DNA of 47,326 nucleotides from an uncultured Flavobacteriales bacterium (GCA_903873905.1 CAIQQJ010000176.1:1-47326), one strand, 5' to 3'. Counted from the first letter of the stretch, positions 17,322 to 25,460 are shown. Notes: generated by a model not told the origin, from the letters alone. Translations and numbers: made by a program.

Positions 17322-19394
17322 TTAATGATTTGAATGAACCAAGTATAATGAATTCAGCAATCTAAAAAAACGCACGAAGCTGGTTTGTTTGGAACCCGGT
17401 TGTGGATCATTCAATTCAATCTTCATATCTATACGTTGAATTCCATTTTTGCCTTTTCTTCCGAGAATCAATCCGCTGTTTACATCTTGCTGCAATAATT
17501 CAAGCGATTTTTTGTCCGCTTCACTCAATTCCACTTGTTGGTTTTTCTTCACCAACTCAAAAGATTTTTTTCCATCCCAATAAGCAACTAAAGCACTTTT
17601 GCGTCCGAGTTTTTTTAATTTTCCATTCATTGCTTTTCCCCTGCTATAACCGTGTTTCAGATTATTCAACATCAGCTCTTCGTTATTGGTAACGATCAAC
17701 ATGCCATTCTGAATTGCCAAAAACATTTTGATGTCATATTCTCCTGGCGTATTAATCAAATAGTATTGATTGTTTTGTTTTTTAATTGCATTCGCGCGTT
17801 GAAGAATTTCCAAAATCTTTTCCGCATCTTCTTTCTGACCAATTCCTGCCACCATAATGAATTCAGGACGAATTTCTGTTTTCTCTTTTCTGATTTCTGT
17901 CTTGTTGAAATTTTCATCGAAATCATACGTGACATACGAAGCAGTGTATGGTTTCAAATCTGTAACGGCAAACAAAAATTGTCCGTCAAGCAAATTGTAT
18001 AATGTTTTATCGTCAATGAAAACGCGCAACATATCCCACATCATCATATAATAATTGCCATACATTCCAGCCAATGAATTATTCAATGATTCACGATAAA
18101 CGCTTCCATAAAATTTCATCATCTTTTCCATATTCACCGACATGGAAACAAATGCCATTAAGTTTTCGCCTTTTACATACTTGAACATTTTTTTGTCAAC
18201 GCGACCTGCATACAATCCAGTTGTATGTTCCTGAAGCGCGGGAGAGAAATAAGAACGCTGTTCCATCTTCGCAACATTTCCTTCGAAGTGCACAAGGCTC
18301 ACTATGTAAGAACCCAACCACATGTTCTGAATGTTGGCCGTGTCTGCACCCATTCCCAAATACGCATAGGAATTTCTTTCCAACATGTTCTTCTCATAAT
18401 ACTGTTGCATCATTTCGCCATAATTGAACCAATACACAGCATCCGATTTTTCTTCACTTACATTTCTGAAATTGGGGATGTCCTGAACCGATTCTTCATA
18501 GGAGAGATTGATGAGATAATTTAATTTCCGCATTGCTTTTGCAGTCATGGTGGAATCTATGATGTGCTGCGAATTATCAATTCCGTAATCATACGATTGT
18601 TCACTGTTATAATCAGGCATGTAATTTTCTTCCGGTATTGTATCCTTCGCGAGTTTTGAAATCATTTCAGATTGCTCTTTCATCAAACTATTCATTCTGT
18701 TCTGACGCACACTGTCAGGAATGATTGAATCGTTTTGCGCTTTCATTTCATTTGCCATCGCGGTGCTGTCTGCAATTGCCTTTGCCATTTGGTCCTGATA
18801 CATTTGTGCTTGTGCTGCACTATCTGCTGCAAATAATTGCGAATACATATCAGTTGACTTGTGGCTATAATCAAAATCGGCAAAAAGAAAAATGGCATAA
18901 CTGTTTGTCCAGCCTACTGAAATTTTCTCTGCATTTATTTCAGAAAATCCCGAACCTTTTTTGATTTCCTTTTTCTCGCTGAATAAATGAGTGGAAATGT
19001 AATCGCCGAATGTTGCGCCATTGTTGATTGGTAAAAGGTATGCCCAATAATGAATGGAATCAGGTGTGTCATTAAAAATGAAAATCTTTCTTGCCGTGTC
19101 AACACCAGTAATTGTTGGATTGGAAAAGATGTCCTTGAATAATTGTGCGAAGGCGTTTTTTCTTTCCCAATCCAAATCTTCATCGCCGTACAAATAATCA
19201 AATTTTGAACCGTATTCATTCGATTGCGTAAACATCTCAAGCGTATTCACTTGCTTCATATCACCATTAAAAACATGCGTTGCGGGATTGATCGTAACGA
19301 TGTAAGTGGAATGTTTCGGAATGTGCGTTGAAATATCTTGAGCAGATAGGAGCGATGAAAATGCAAAAAGTGAAAGAAGAAAAATATATTTCAT
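17322..19394 (-). CDS. exported protein of unknown function, paralogous to the next gene
   Basis: A 690-residue exported protein. Residues 1-18 are a signal peptide (MKYIFLLSLFAFSSLLSAQ). The N-terminal IPKHSTYIVTINPATH recalls the start of the following gene product. Around residues 185-265 lies a Met-, Gln- and Ala-rich helical segment (AADSAAQAQMYQDQMAKAIA and ENYMPDYNSEQSYDYG), likely a coiled coil insert absent from the neighbour. The C-terminal half has DLKPYTASYVTYDFDENFNK and AVQNGMLIVTNNEELMLNN-like strands. It sits 8 nt after the lipoprotein gene and 7 nt before the membrane-anchored paralogue, so the three are surely one transcript. Function unknown; an envelope complex made of a lipoprotein, a periplasmic and a membrane-tethered subunit is my inference. 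Confidence 0.7.
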   Translation of the reverse strand: MKYIFLLSLFAFSSLLSAQDISTHIPKHSTYIVTINPATHVFNGDMKQVNTLEMFTQSNEYGSKFDYLYGDEDLDWERKNAFAQLFKDIFSNPTITGVDTARKIFIFNDTPDSIHYWAYLLPINNGATFGDYISTHLFSEKKEIKKGSGFSEINAEKISVGWTNSYAIFLFADFDYSHKSTDMYSQLFAADSAAQAQMYQDQMAKAIADSTAMANEMKAQNDSIIPDSVRQNRMNSLMKEQSEMISKLAKDTIPEENYMPDYNSEQSYDYGIDNSQHIIDSTMTAKAMRKLNYLINLSYEESVQDIPNFRNVSEEKSDAVYWFNYGEMMQQYYEKNMLERNSYAYLGMGADTANIQNMWLGSYIVSLVHFEGNVAKMEQRSYFSPALQEHTTGLYAGRVDKKMFKYVKGENLMAFVSMSVNMEKMMKFYGSVYRESLNNSLAGMYGNYYMMMWDMLRVFIDDKTLYNLLDGQFLFAVTDLKPYTASYVTYDFDENFNKTEIRKEKTEIRPEFIMVAGIGQKEDAEKILEILQRANAIKKQNNQYYLINTPGEYDIKMFLAIQNGMLIVTNNEELMLNNLKHGYSRGKAMNGKLKKLGRKSALVAYWDGKKSFELVKKNQQVELSEADKKSLELLQQDVNSGLILGRKGKNGIQRIDMKIELNDPQPGSKQTSFVRFFRLLNSLYLVHSNH

Positions 19395-19402
19395 CAGCAG
19401 AA

Positions 19403-20086
19403 TTATTTAAGAAGAACTTTATTGATAATGGATTTTTGACCCAAGGCCAATTGAAGCATGTTGAATTTTACCATAACGGATTTCCCACTCTTCGAAATCT
19501 TTGTGTCTTGATTCGAGCAAGTATTTACTGATTGATCAAAACGGAAAATGCAAGTATATGATGCCACTTTCAGTATTTCCTTGTCTTTCGCAGTAAGTTT
19601 TCCCGCCTGAGTTTTGGAATCATAATGACTTTTTCGATCAAAAGATTTTCCCGTAAATGCAAAATTGTCAGCAGCTTCTGGAATGCGTTTGTGATCGCTT
19701 GCCAATTCTTGTGAAACAGTTTCAAGAGCGAGATTGAGATTGTTCACAGAATTGAAATCGAATTTTATGGTGAAAATGTAATTTGTCCAATCGCTTGTTG
19801 TGCTCACGTTAGTAATGCCAAGTGATTTTTCAATGGAAGCTTTTGCTTTGAGAATATCGGAGTCAATTTCTTTTCGTTGTGGAACGCGGTAACCGTCAGT
19901 GCTATCCATCTGCATGATTCCATCCAAACGACTTTTGCTTTGACTTAGATTAATGGTGTAAAAGAAAGTGCCCGTTCCATTGTCATGAATTGTAACATCT
20001 TCAACGATTTCGAAACAACCGCTGAGCATGAAAACAAGAAAGATGAAAAACGGGAAAATAATTCGCTTTTGTGAATGAAATTGCAT
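19403..20086 (-). CDS. lipoprotein of unknown function, first gene of the operon
   Basis: A 227-residue lipoprotein. The signal sequence has basic residues, a hydrophobic core (IIFPFFIFLVFMLSGC) and a lipobox LSGC with Cys near residue 24. It continues FEIVEDVTIHDNGTGTFFYT, which has the look of LppM-like bacterial lipoproteins (C..I.E.V....NG.G.......), and is otherwise unrecognised. The ATG at 20086 is chosen because it gives the lipoprotein signal; upstream extension to 20167 would run over the divergent start region. A TACCTTTG box ends 5 nt before the ATG. It shares a 54-nt divergent intergenic space with the PlsC gene. Confidence 0.75.
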   Translation of the reverse strand: MQFHSQKRIIFPFFIFLVFMLSGCFEIVEDVTIHDNGTGTFFYTINLSQSKSRLDGIMQMDSTDGYRVPQRKEIDSDILKAKASIEKSLGITNVSTTSDWTNYIFTIKFDFNSVNNLNLALETVSQELASDHKRIPEAADNFAFTGKSFDRKSHYDSKTQAGKLTAKDKEILKVASYTCIFRFDQSVNTCSNQDTKISKSGKSVMVKFNMLQLALGQKSIINKVLLK

Positions 20087-20091
20087 CTTAA

Positions 20092-20099
20092 CAAAGGTA
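20092..20099 (-). promoter_or_regulatory. -7 box abutting start codon (leaderless candidate), three-gene operon
   Basis: TACCTTTG on the minus strand is an exact TAnnTTTG box. Only 5 nt separate it from the ATG at 20086, so transcription should start at or next to the A of the start codon. Confidence 0.5.
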
Positions 20100-20128
20100 A
20101 GCAATCGAAACAATTCACGTTCATTGTG

Positions 20129-20136
20129 TACATTTG
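20129..20136 (+). promoter_or_regulatory. -7 box abutting start codon (leaderless candidate), plsC-like gene
   Basis: TACATTTG is an exact TAnnTTTG box, with 4 nt before the ATG at 20141. It faces the similar box of the divergent operon. Confidence 0.5.
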
Positions 20137-20140
20137 CATA

Positions 20141-20899
20141 ATGTTTCGCCGCGATCCTTTTGGACATTGGTATTTTTTAAAACGAATTGTCATCAGCGCC
20201 ATTGGCTGGTCGACTTGGCGTCGTTTTGCCAAACGGAATAGGTTTGAAATTTCCGGCACGGAACATTTGAAGAAACTCAATTCCACAAACGTTCTTTTCG
20301 TTTCCAATCACCAAACTTATTTCGCGGAGGTGATGGGCATCTTGCACGTTTTTAGTGCAGTCAAAAACGGATACGTCAATTCAATTAAAAAACCATGGTA
20401 CCTTTTCCGTCCTGGCATTCATAATTATTTTGTTGCTGCAGAAGAAACGATGAAAAAAGGAATTCTTCCACGCATTTTCGCTTATGCAGGTTCTGTTTCA
20501 ATACAACGAACTTGGAGAGCGGATGGAACAGATGTCAATCGAAAAGTTAGAATGACTGATCTTAGTGGTATTGGTACTGCTTTGAAAGATGGTTGGGTTA
20601 TTAATTTTCCACAGGGAACAACAAAAGTTCAAGCGAAAGGTAGACGCGGCGTTACTATTCTTGTAAAGAAATATAATCCTATTGTTATTCCAATTGTTAT
20701 TGAAGGATTTCGTGAAGCGTTTGATAAATCGGGATTGAGACTGAGAAGAAAGGATGTGAAATTGTCCATTCGATTCAAAGAACCTCTGATTTTGGATCCT
20801 TCAGAGAATGGAGATAGTATGTTGGCAAAAATCATGGAAGCGATTGAGCAGAATGATTATTATTTCAATCTTGGCAAGGATAAAGTGACAACAGAATAA
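20141..20899 (+). CDS. lysophospholipid acyltransferase, PlsC family
   Basis: A 252-residue membrane-associated acyltransferase, expected to acylate 1-acyl-glycerol-3-phosphate or a related lysolipid. Acyltransferase block I is VLFVSNHQTYFAEVM (about residues 54-68) and block III is FPQGTTKVQAKGRRG (about 155-170). Block IV is the IVIPIVIEGF region. The catalytic His of block I is present, but the acidic partner is a Glu at H+6 and block III has FPQGT where the usual form is FPEGT; this is a Bacteroidota-type variant, judged from memory. ATG 20141 is chosen because a TTG at 20075 would add 22 residues overlapping the divergent gene. The next gene, a YceI lipoprotein, is 24 nt downstream. Confidence 0.85.
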   Translation: MFRRDPFGHWYFLKRIVISAIGWSTWRRFAKRNRFEISGTEHLKKLNSTNVLFVSNHQTYFAEVMGILHVFSAVKNGYVNSIKKPWYLFRPGIHNYFVAAEETMKKGILPRIFAYAGSVSIQRTWRADGTDVNRKVRMTDLSGIGTALKDGWVINFPQGTTKVQAKGRRGVTILVKKYNPIVIPIVIEGFREAFDKSGLRLRRKDVKLSIRFKEPLILDPSENGDSMLAKIMEAIEQNDYYFNLGKDKVTTE

Positions 20900-20923
20900 A
20901 ATATTTTCAGTAATTATTCTCCA

Positions 20924-21643
20924 ATGAAAAAAATATTCTTTTCATCAGTTTGTTTCGTTTTTCTATTGGCATGTAATGGAGATACGACAATCAAAAACAA
21001 TGTTTCTGATCCAAATGACACAAGTGGGAATGTAAAAAGAGAAGTAACTCCGATCATTCCAAAGCGCGATACATTTGCATTGGATGAAAACCAAAGTTCA
21101 TTCGCCTGCACAAGATCGAAAACTGTGAAGGATGTAGAAAAGCAAGTGAAAATTTTCGGTGGAACGATGAATTTGAAAATGGACAATGCTTCTTTTTCGG
21201 CCAATACATCTATTAAAATAAAAAATGGATGGTGGTTTTTACTTGATAAAAAATCAGACGGAGGAAAAGTTATTCTTGATATGAAAAGTGTTGCAGCGTT
21301 GCAAATTGGAAAAGAGGACGAGATAGAAACAGGAAACCCTGAGTATCTTGAAACAAAAAAATATCCAACGGCAACTTTAACAATTATTCGTTTTGATTCC
21401 ATTCCTGGAAATGAAAAAAAATTAAATGTCATTGCCAATCTTCAGATAAAAGACACAACTGGCGCCATCACTTTCCCTGCAAAAATCGAATATCTCAATG
21501 CTTCACAACCAGCTGTTCCATCAAAACTCACTGGTGATTTTAGTATTGATGGAATCAAATGGGCACTCAATCCAAAAAACGCAAAAGTCTTAAAAGACGA
21601 CCTTGCATTTCATGTAGTGTTGGTGACAGAAAAGAAAAAGTGA
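20924..21643 (+). CDS. YceI-like lipoprotein
   Basis: A 239-residue lipoprotein. Lipobox LLAC lies at residues 14-17, followed by a polar linker. From about residue 45 the sequence follows the YceI fold, a lipocalin-like barrel that binds isoprenoid or other lipids: FALDENQSSFACTRSKT, then VKIFGGTMNLKM, ILDMKSVAALQ, YLETKKYPTATLTIIRFDSI, and LTGDFSIDGIKWALNPKNAK. Family proteins are small soluble or periplasmic lipid carriers. The physiological ligand here is unknown. The gene follows plsC by 24 nt on the same strand, so a link to lipid handling is plausible. It is convergent with the Spy-like gene, and the gap holds a repeat element and that gene's terminator. Confidence 0.88.
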   Translation: MKKIFFSSVCFVFLLACNGDTTIKNNVSDPNDTSGNVKREVTPIIPKRDTFALDENQSSFACTRSKTVKDVEKQVKIFGGTMNLKMDNASFSANTSIKIKNGWWFLLDKKSDGGKVILDMKSVAALQIGKEDEIETGNPEYLETKKYPTATLTIIRFDSIPGNEKKLNVIANLQIKDTTGAITFPAKIEYLNASQPAVPSKLTGDFSIDGIKWALNPKNAKVLKDDLAFHVVLVTEKKK

Positions 21644-21674
21644 AAATATAGTTTGTTTTCTGAAGTGTTTTTTT

Positions 21675-21750
21675 GTCAGCCTGAGCGTTTTTTGTCAACA
21701 GGGATTTTCATTTGATTCAAAAATCCTATTTGACAAAAAAATGTATCGAA
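21675..21750. repeat. convergent-gap repeat, copy A
   Basis: About 76 nt: GTCAGCCTGAGCG, an internal imperfect hairpin (TTTTTTGTCAACAGGGATTT with its partner ending TTGACAAAAAA), then TGTATCGAAGG. A second copy at 25380-25454 shares the flanks and the hairpin feet. Both lie between convergent genes. Confidence 0.75.
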
Positions 21751-21756
21751 GGCCAC

Positions 21757-21788
21757 AAAAAAATCCCCATCTTTTTGAGATGAGGATT
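21757..21788 (-). terminator. intrinsic terminator of the Spy-like gene
   Basis: On the minus strand an 11-bp stem (21788-21778 with 21772-21762, one G-U pair, 5-nt loop) is followed by seven T residues. It lies 19 nt past the gene's stop. Confidence 0.88.
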
Positions 21789-21806
21789 GAACAGAAAAAA
21801 TATTTT

Positions 21807-22181
21807 TTAATGTGCGCTTTGGTGACTTGCTTTTGCTTCCTGTTTTTTATGAAGATAAAGTGCAAATTGTTCAGCAGTTAAGATGCCTGCTAATTCTTTT
21901 TCTTTCGAATCATTCACAGCTTGAATTTCCTTTTGCTTAACATCAGCAGCTTTTGTTGCGTCCAAATTTATGGCTGCATTTGACTCTAATCTGCTAAGTA
22001 AAACAGATTCAACTTTTACAGTTTGTGCATCCGATAATGAAAGCGCTTTCTGCATGGTCACAGCTTGCTTATGCGCTGTTTGTGGGTACGTTGAACGTAG
22101 ATCGGCTGGTGTGTCTTTCACTTGCGCTTCTAGTGTAACAAATGAGAAAATCAGACCGATAATGAGAATTACATGTTTCAT
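21807..22181 (-). CDS. small exported protein with Spy/CpxP-like helical repeats
   Basis: A 124-residue protein. Residues 1-19 are a signal peptide (HVILIIGLIFSFVTLEAQ). The mature part is almost all helical, with Gln- and Leu-rich patterns: MQKALSLSDAQTVKVESVLL and ILTAEQFALYLHKKQEAK. These recall the LTxxQ motifs of Spy/CpxP periplasmic chaperones and of the many short Bacteroidota proteins annotated that way. The assignment is by pattern only. ATG 22181 is preferred because the extra 13 residues of the longer frame are not signal-like. A TAGCTTTA box 18 nt upstream (22207-22200) with a TTG 20 nt further on is a likely promoter. Monocistronic, with its own terminator. Confidence 0.75.
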   Translation of the reverse strand: MKHVILIIGLIFSFVTLEAQVKDTPADLRSTYPQTAHKQAVTMQKALSLSDAQTVKVESVLLSRLESNAAINLDATKAADVKQKEIQAVNDSKEKELAGILTAEQFALYLHKKQEAKASHQSAH

Positions 22182-22199
22182 GTTCTTGTGTTTGTTGAG

Positions 22200-22230
22200 T
22201 AAAGCTAGGTTATTGAGCACTAAATTGCAA
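22200..22230 (-). promoter_or_regulatory. promoter of the Spy-like gene
   Basis: On the minus strand TTG (22230-22228), 20 nt, then TAGCTTTA (22207-22200), one base off TAnnTTTG. Confidence 0.45.
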
Positions 22231-22333
22231 GTTTCAAATCAAAAACGCTGGGAGCAAGTAGTTTCAATCGATTGAATACTTTTTTGGGTAGATGAATCCC
22301 ATAAATTCTCAATTAACAATTATATTTAGCATT

Positions 22334-23560
22334 ATGAAAAAAATAATTTTACTGCTGATTCCTGTGTTGCTGCCCATTCTTATTCTTGCTCAGCCAGCCT
22401 ATGTTTTCCACGAGAAAGGGCAGAAATTATTCAATGATGGGAAATATGTGGAGGCAATCGCACAATTTGACTTGGCCATAAAAACAGACGCAACTTTTTT
22501 CGAAGCTTATATGGATCGTGGTCGTGCAAATTTGCAGCTTGGTAAAAATGATTTGGCGATGGCGGATTTTATCAAAACAACAGAACTGAATAAGGATTAC
22601 GCTCCCGGATTTTTTTACAAGGCAAAATTGAATGCACAATTAGGAAATGATGCTTTGGCAATTTCGGATTATGCAAATGCAATAAAATTGAATCCCAATT
22701 TGGCGGAATATTATGTGAATCGTGGAATGCTTTATGTGAAAACAAAACAATCCGCACTGGCTTTAAATGATTTCAATAAAGCAATTGCGCTTGATGACAA
22801 GAATGCAGAAGTTTTTTTTCAACGCGGAATTCTTTATCGGGAAATGAATAAACAAGCCGAGGCACTTGCTGATTTCACCAAAGCAATTGCTCTTTCTCCT
22901 GCAATGGGTAAGGCTTATTTTGAAGAAGGCCGCGTTCACTCCTCGCAGAAAAAATATGATCTTGCTCTTGCAGAATATTCCAAAGCGATAACATTTGGTT
23001 ATGTAGGAGAGGAGATTTATCGCTTGCGAGCTGACGCCAATATTGCACTTGGGAAAAATGAGGAGGCGATAAAAGATCTGAGTATGGTGATTGAACAATA
23101 CCATTCCAAGGATGCTGATGTTTTACGAATGCGCGGAGAACTTTTTGCGAAACAAAAAAACTATCCCTTGGCAATAAAGGATTTTAATAAAGCACTTGTT
23201 TTGAAAAAAGATGATGTTCCAACTTTACTTGCACGCGCTGATGCGAATTATGCGCAGGGAAAAACAAAATACATTCAGGCAGAAGCGGATTATAAAAAAG
23301 TGCAGACAATTGAAACGAATAATGCGCACGCTGCAAGAAGTTTAGGTAAAATTTATTTCGAACAGGAAAAATGGCAACTCGCCGTTGACAATTTGACCAT
23401 CGCCTTAAAAAACAGTCCAACAGCAGAAGATTATGACATGAGAGGAAAATCAAATTTCAAACTCAATAATAAAAAAGGCGCTTGCGAAGATTTTTCCAAA
23501 GCAGAACAATTGGGTTTCCCCGATGCCGCGAAAGATAAAATGAGCGCGGGGTGTAAATAA
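22334..23560 (+). CDS. exported tetratricopeptide repeat protein (about 11 TPRs)
   Basis: A 408-residue protein built of TPRs. Residues 1-20 are a signal peptide (MKKIILLLIPVLLPILILAQ). From residue 22 to the end I count about 11 repeats of 34 residues, for example YVFHEKGQKLFNDGKYVEAI, YMDRGRANLQLGKNDLAMAD and YYVNRGMLYVKTKQSALALN. It ends with a degenerate SEL1-like repeat (GACEDFSKAEQLGFPDA). Such proteins are scaffolds in the periplasm, and no enzyme domain is present. ATG 22334 starts the signal peptide; the longer frame from 22292 is not signal-like. A TATATTTA sequence ends 5 nt upstream of the ATG. Confidence 0.9.
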   Translation: MKKIILLLIPVLLPILILAQPAYVFHEKGQKLFNDGKYVEAIAQFDLAIKTDATFFEAYMDRGRANLQLGKNDLAMADFIKTTELNKDYAPGFFYKAKLNAQLGNDALAISDYANAIKLNPNLAEYYVNRGMLYVKTKQSALALNDFNKAIALDDKNAEVFFQRGILYREMNKQAEALADFTKAIALSPAMGKAYFEEGRVHSSQKKYDLALAEYSKAITFGYVGEEIYRLRADANIALGKNEEAIKDLSMVIEQYHSKDADVLRMRGELFAKQKNYPLAIKDFNKALVLKKDDVPTLLARADANYAQGKTKYIQAEADYKKVQTIETNNAHAARSLGKIYFEQEKWQLAVDNLTIALKNSPTAEDYDMRGKSNFKLNNKKGACEDFSKAEQLGFPDAAKDKMSAGCK

Positions 23561-23563
23561 CTA

Positions 23564-23646
23564 ATTACTCAATTACCGGATTACCTTCTAATTTTATAAA
23601 TAGGATTGGGCATTATAATTTCATCGGTAATTTGTAATTGAGTAAT
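23564..23646. repeat. imperfect inverted repeat in intergenic gap
   Basis: Arms 23564-23585 and 23626-23646 are complementary over nearly their whole length, with a 13-bp perfect core (ATTACTCAATTAC), separated by 40 nt. There is no T-run, so it is not a standard terminator. Confidence 0.7.
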
Positions 23647-23693
23647 CGGTAATTAATCCCTATCTTAGTGTAAACCCCAAAATCAAAATCATC

Positions 23694-24698
23694 TTGTCAA
23701 AATTATCACGACGATTATTTTTCGCGTCACTGCTATTCTTGTCGACTTTTTCATCCTCGTTGTTTGCGAATGGTGATACGCTTGCATTGAATAAGAATTC
23801 GGCTGCAATTGCTGCTTCAGTTGATAATATGAGTGAACCCGAATTGGTTCTGCTCATGGATTCTCTTTTTGATTCCGATGTGCACGATCCTAAATTATTT
23901 GAATTGATCAAAAATAAAATTGCGGTATTGAAATCGGAACAACCAAAAAATAATTTTGGCGCTTTCGCTTTTTATCCTGCCAATCGATTTTATGGAGTGT
24001 GGGATTCTCAACATGTTTTTCCTTACAGCGATTCACTTTACAAATGCGAAGCACAAACGGCATTGGATTTCTCCCCAGCAACGAGTGGCGATTTTACTTT
24101 TCCAATCATTGGTCCAATCACGTCTCCTTTTGGCTGGCGCGATACCGCTTTTCATCGTGGTGTTGACATTGATTTGAATCGTGGCGATACGGTTCGTTGC
24201 GCGTTCATGGGAATGGTTCGTTTCGCAGGGAAAGATGGAGGTTATGGAAACATGATTATCGTTCGGCACTACAATGGACTCGAAACCGTTTACGCGCACC
24301 TCTGGAAAATAAAAGTGAAACCGGGTGATATCGTGAATAGCGGGCAATTACTCGGACTCGGCGGTTCAACAGGACATTCCACTGGAACACATTTGCATTT
24401 CGAAACACGTTTCCGAGGAATCGCAATTGATCCTTCTTATTTTATCGATTACCAATCCCACTTGTTACGCGCTGATCATGTTTGTTTGGTGCGAACAAAG
24501 CAAGGCTATGCGGTTCGCCCAGCGGGAACAGAATTTTACATTGTGATACGTGGAGATAATTATGTGAAGATTACTCAACATTTCGGAATTTCCATTGCTG
24601 AACTGAAAGCGTATAATGGTTGGGATGCTTATGTGCGTTTGCGTGCGGGAATGAAAGTGCGTGTGCAACCTGCAGAAATTATGTCTGCGAGTTTTTAG
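23694..24698 (+). CDS. M23 family metallopeptidase, TTG start
   Basis: A 334-residue peptidoglycan endopeptidase of the LytM/M23 type, cutting peptide cross-bridges in the periplasm or outside. The zinc-site motifs are intact: FHRGVDIDL (H and D ligands, about residue 161) and THLHFETR (HxH, about residue 242), with GWRDTAF and GLGGSTGHS between. The C-terminal 50 residues (YIVIRGDNYVKITQHFG... NGW) look like a degenerate LysM. The signal peptide (LSRRLFFASLLFLSTFSSSLFA) lies wholly upstream of the first ATG and there is no upstream ATG in frame, so TTG at 23694 is the only start that keeps it. The second M23 gene at 29298 is a close paralogue. A Nudix gene follows after 17 nt. Confidence 0.9.
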   Translation: MSKLSRRLFFASLLFLSTFSSSLFANGDTLALNKNSAAIAASVDNMSEPELVLLMDSLFDSDVHDPKLFELIKNKIAVLKSEQPKNNFGAFAFYPANRFYGVWDSQHVFPYSDSLYKCEAQTALDFSPATSGDFTFPIIGPITSPFGWRDTAFHRGVDIDLNRGDTVRCAFMGMVRFAGKDGGYGNMIIVRHYNGLETVYAHLWKIKVKPGDIVNSGQLLGLGGSTGHSTGTHLHFETRFRGIAIDPSYFIDYQSHLLRADHVCLVRTKQGYAVRPAGTEFYIVIRGDNYVKITQHFGISIAELKAYNGWDAYVRLRAGMKVRVQPAEIMSASF

Positions 24699-24702
24699 AT
24701 CG

Positions 24703-24710
24703 TACTTTTG
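24703..24710 (+). promoter_or_regulatory. -7 box abutting start codon (leaderless candidate), Nudix gene
   Basis: TACTTTTG is an exact TAnnTTTG box, with 5 nt before the ATG at 24716. It overlaps the end of the M23 gene region, so the Nudix gene may be expressed on its own. Confidence 0.5.
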
Positions 24711-24715
24711 TATCA

Positions 24716-25363
24716 ATGATTCACCTGCTGAATAATTCCGAAGAATTCTTTTCTGCTTTACAAAAAAGATTTTCCAATCCTCTTCCTGGTGAATCTTCCC
24801 AAGAACCCATGAATGCGCGTGCTCGTGTTTCCACTGAAAAATATTTGGCGAATAATCCAACGCACCGAAGTAGCGCAGTTTTACTTTCTGTATTCCCGCA
24901 CGAAGGAACTATTTACACCGCACTTATTCGTCGCCCTGCGTACGAAGGCACACACAGCGGACAATTAGCCTTGCCTGGAGGGAAAGTGGAACAGGATGAC
25001 ATTTCATTAGCTCAAACCGCTCTGCGTGAAACACAAGAGGAAGTGGGAGTAAAACTTTCAGAAGAAAATATTTTCGGTGCACTTACACCAATTTATATTC
25101 CTGTTAGCAATTTTTTGGTGCACCCTTTTGTCGCGAAAATAAGTGAACGGCCAATCTGGATTCCAGATAAACATGAAGTGGATGCGATAATTGAATTCCC
25201 CCTTTCACAATTGCTCGATGCATCTCTAAAAGATCGAAGAAGAATTCACATTGGCAAAAACATGTTCATGGATGTCCCCTGTTATATCATCGACGGACAA
25301 GTGTTGTGGGGAGCCACAGCAATGATGTTTTCGGAACTGGAAAGTATATTGAGGGGGAACTGA
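24716..25363 (+). CDS. Nudix hydrolase, CoA pyrophosphatase (NudL/UPF0035) type
   Basis: A 215-residue cytosolic hydrolase. It has the UPF0035 pattern IRRPAYEGTHSGQLALPGGK and a Nudix box ending RETQEEVGV (about residues 104-112). In CoA-type Nudix enzymes this pair goes with cleavage of CoA or its thioesters to phosphopantetheine and 3',5'-ADP. The metal-binding Glu residues of REtqEE are present. ATG 24716 is chosen since a longer frame from 24620 lies inside the M23 gene. It is 17 nt downstream of M23 on the same strand but has its own -7 box. It is convergent with the conserved unknown at 25461, and the gap holds the second copy of the convergent-gap repeat. Confidence 0.9.
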   Translation: MIHLLNNSEEFFSALQKRFSNPLPGESSQEPMNARARVSTEKYLANNPTHRSSAVLLSVFPHEGTIYTALIRRPAYEGTHSGQLALPGGKVEQDDISLAQTALRETQEEVGVKLSEENIFGALTPIYIPVSNFLVHPFVAKISERPIWIPDKHEVDAIIEFPLSQLLDASLKDRRRIHIGKNMFMDVPCYIIDGQVLWGATAMMFSELESILRGN

Positions 25364-25379
25364 TTTGAAAAGCGTACTT

Positions 25380-25454
25380 GTCAGACGGAGTGTTTTTTGT
25401 CAACTGAAATAGAGGAATTCTAATCAAAAGTTAGCTGACAAAAAATGTATCGAA
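25380..25454. repeat. convergent-gap repeat, copy B
   Basis: About 75 nt: GTCAGACGGAGTG, hairpin feet TTTTTTGTCAAC and CTGACAAAAAA, then TGTATCGAA. It is shared with 21675-21750. The hairpin interior differs, while the feet and flanks are kept. Confidence 0.75.
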
Positions 25455-25460
25455 CTCTAT

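Noticed and set aside
20087-20167. 27-residue extension of the minus-strand lipoprotein over the divergent gap
   Set aside because: The lipobox signal begins at 20086 and the extension would overlap the plsC-like start.
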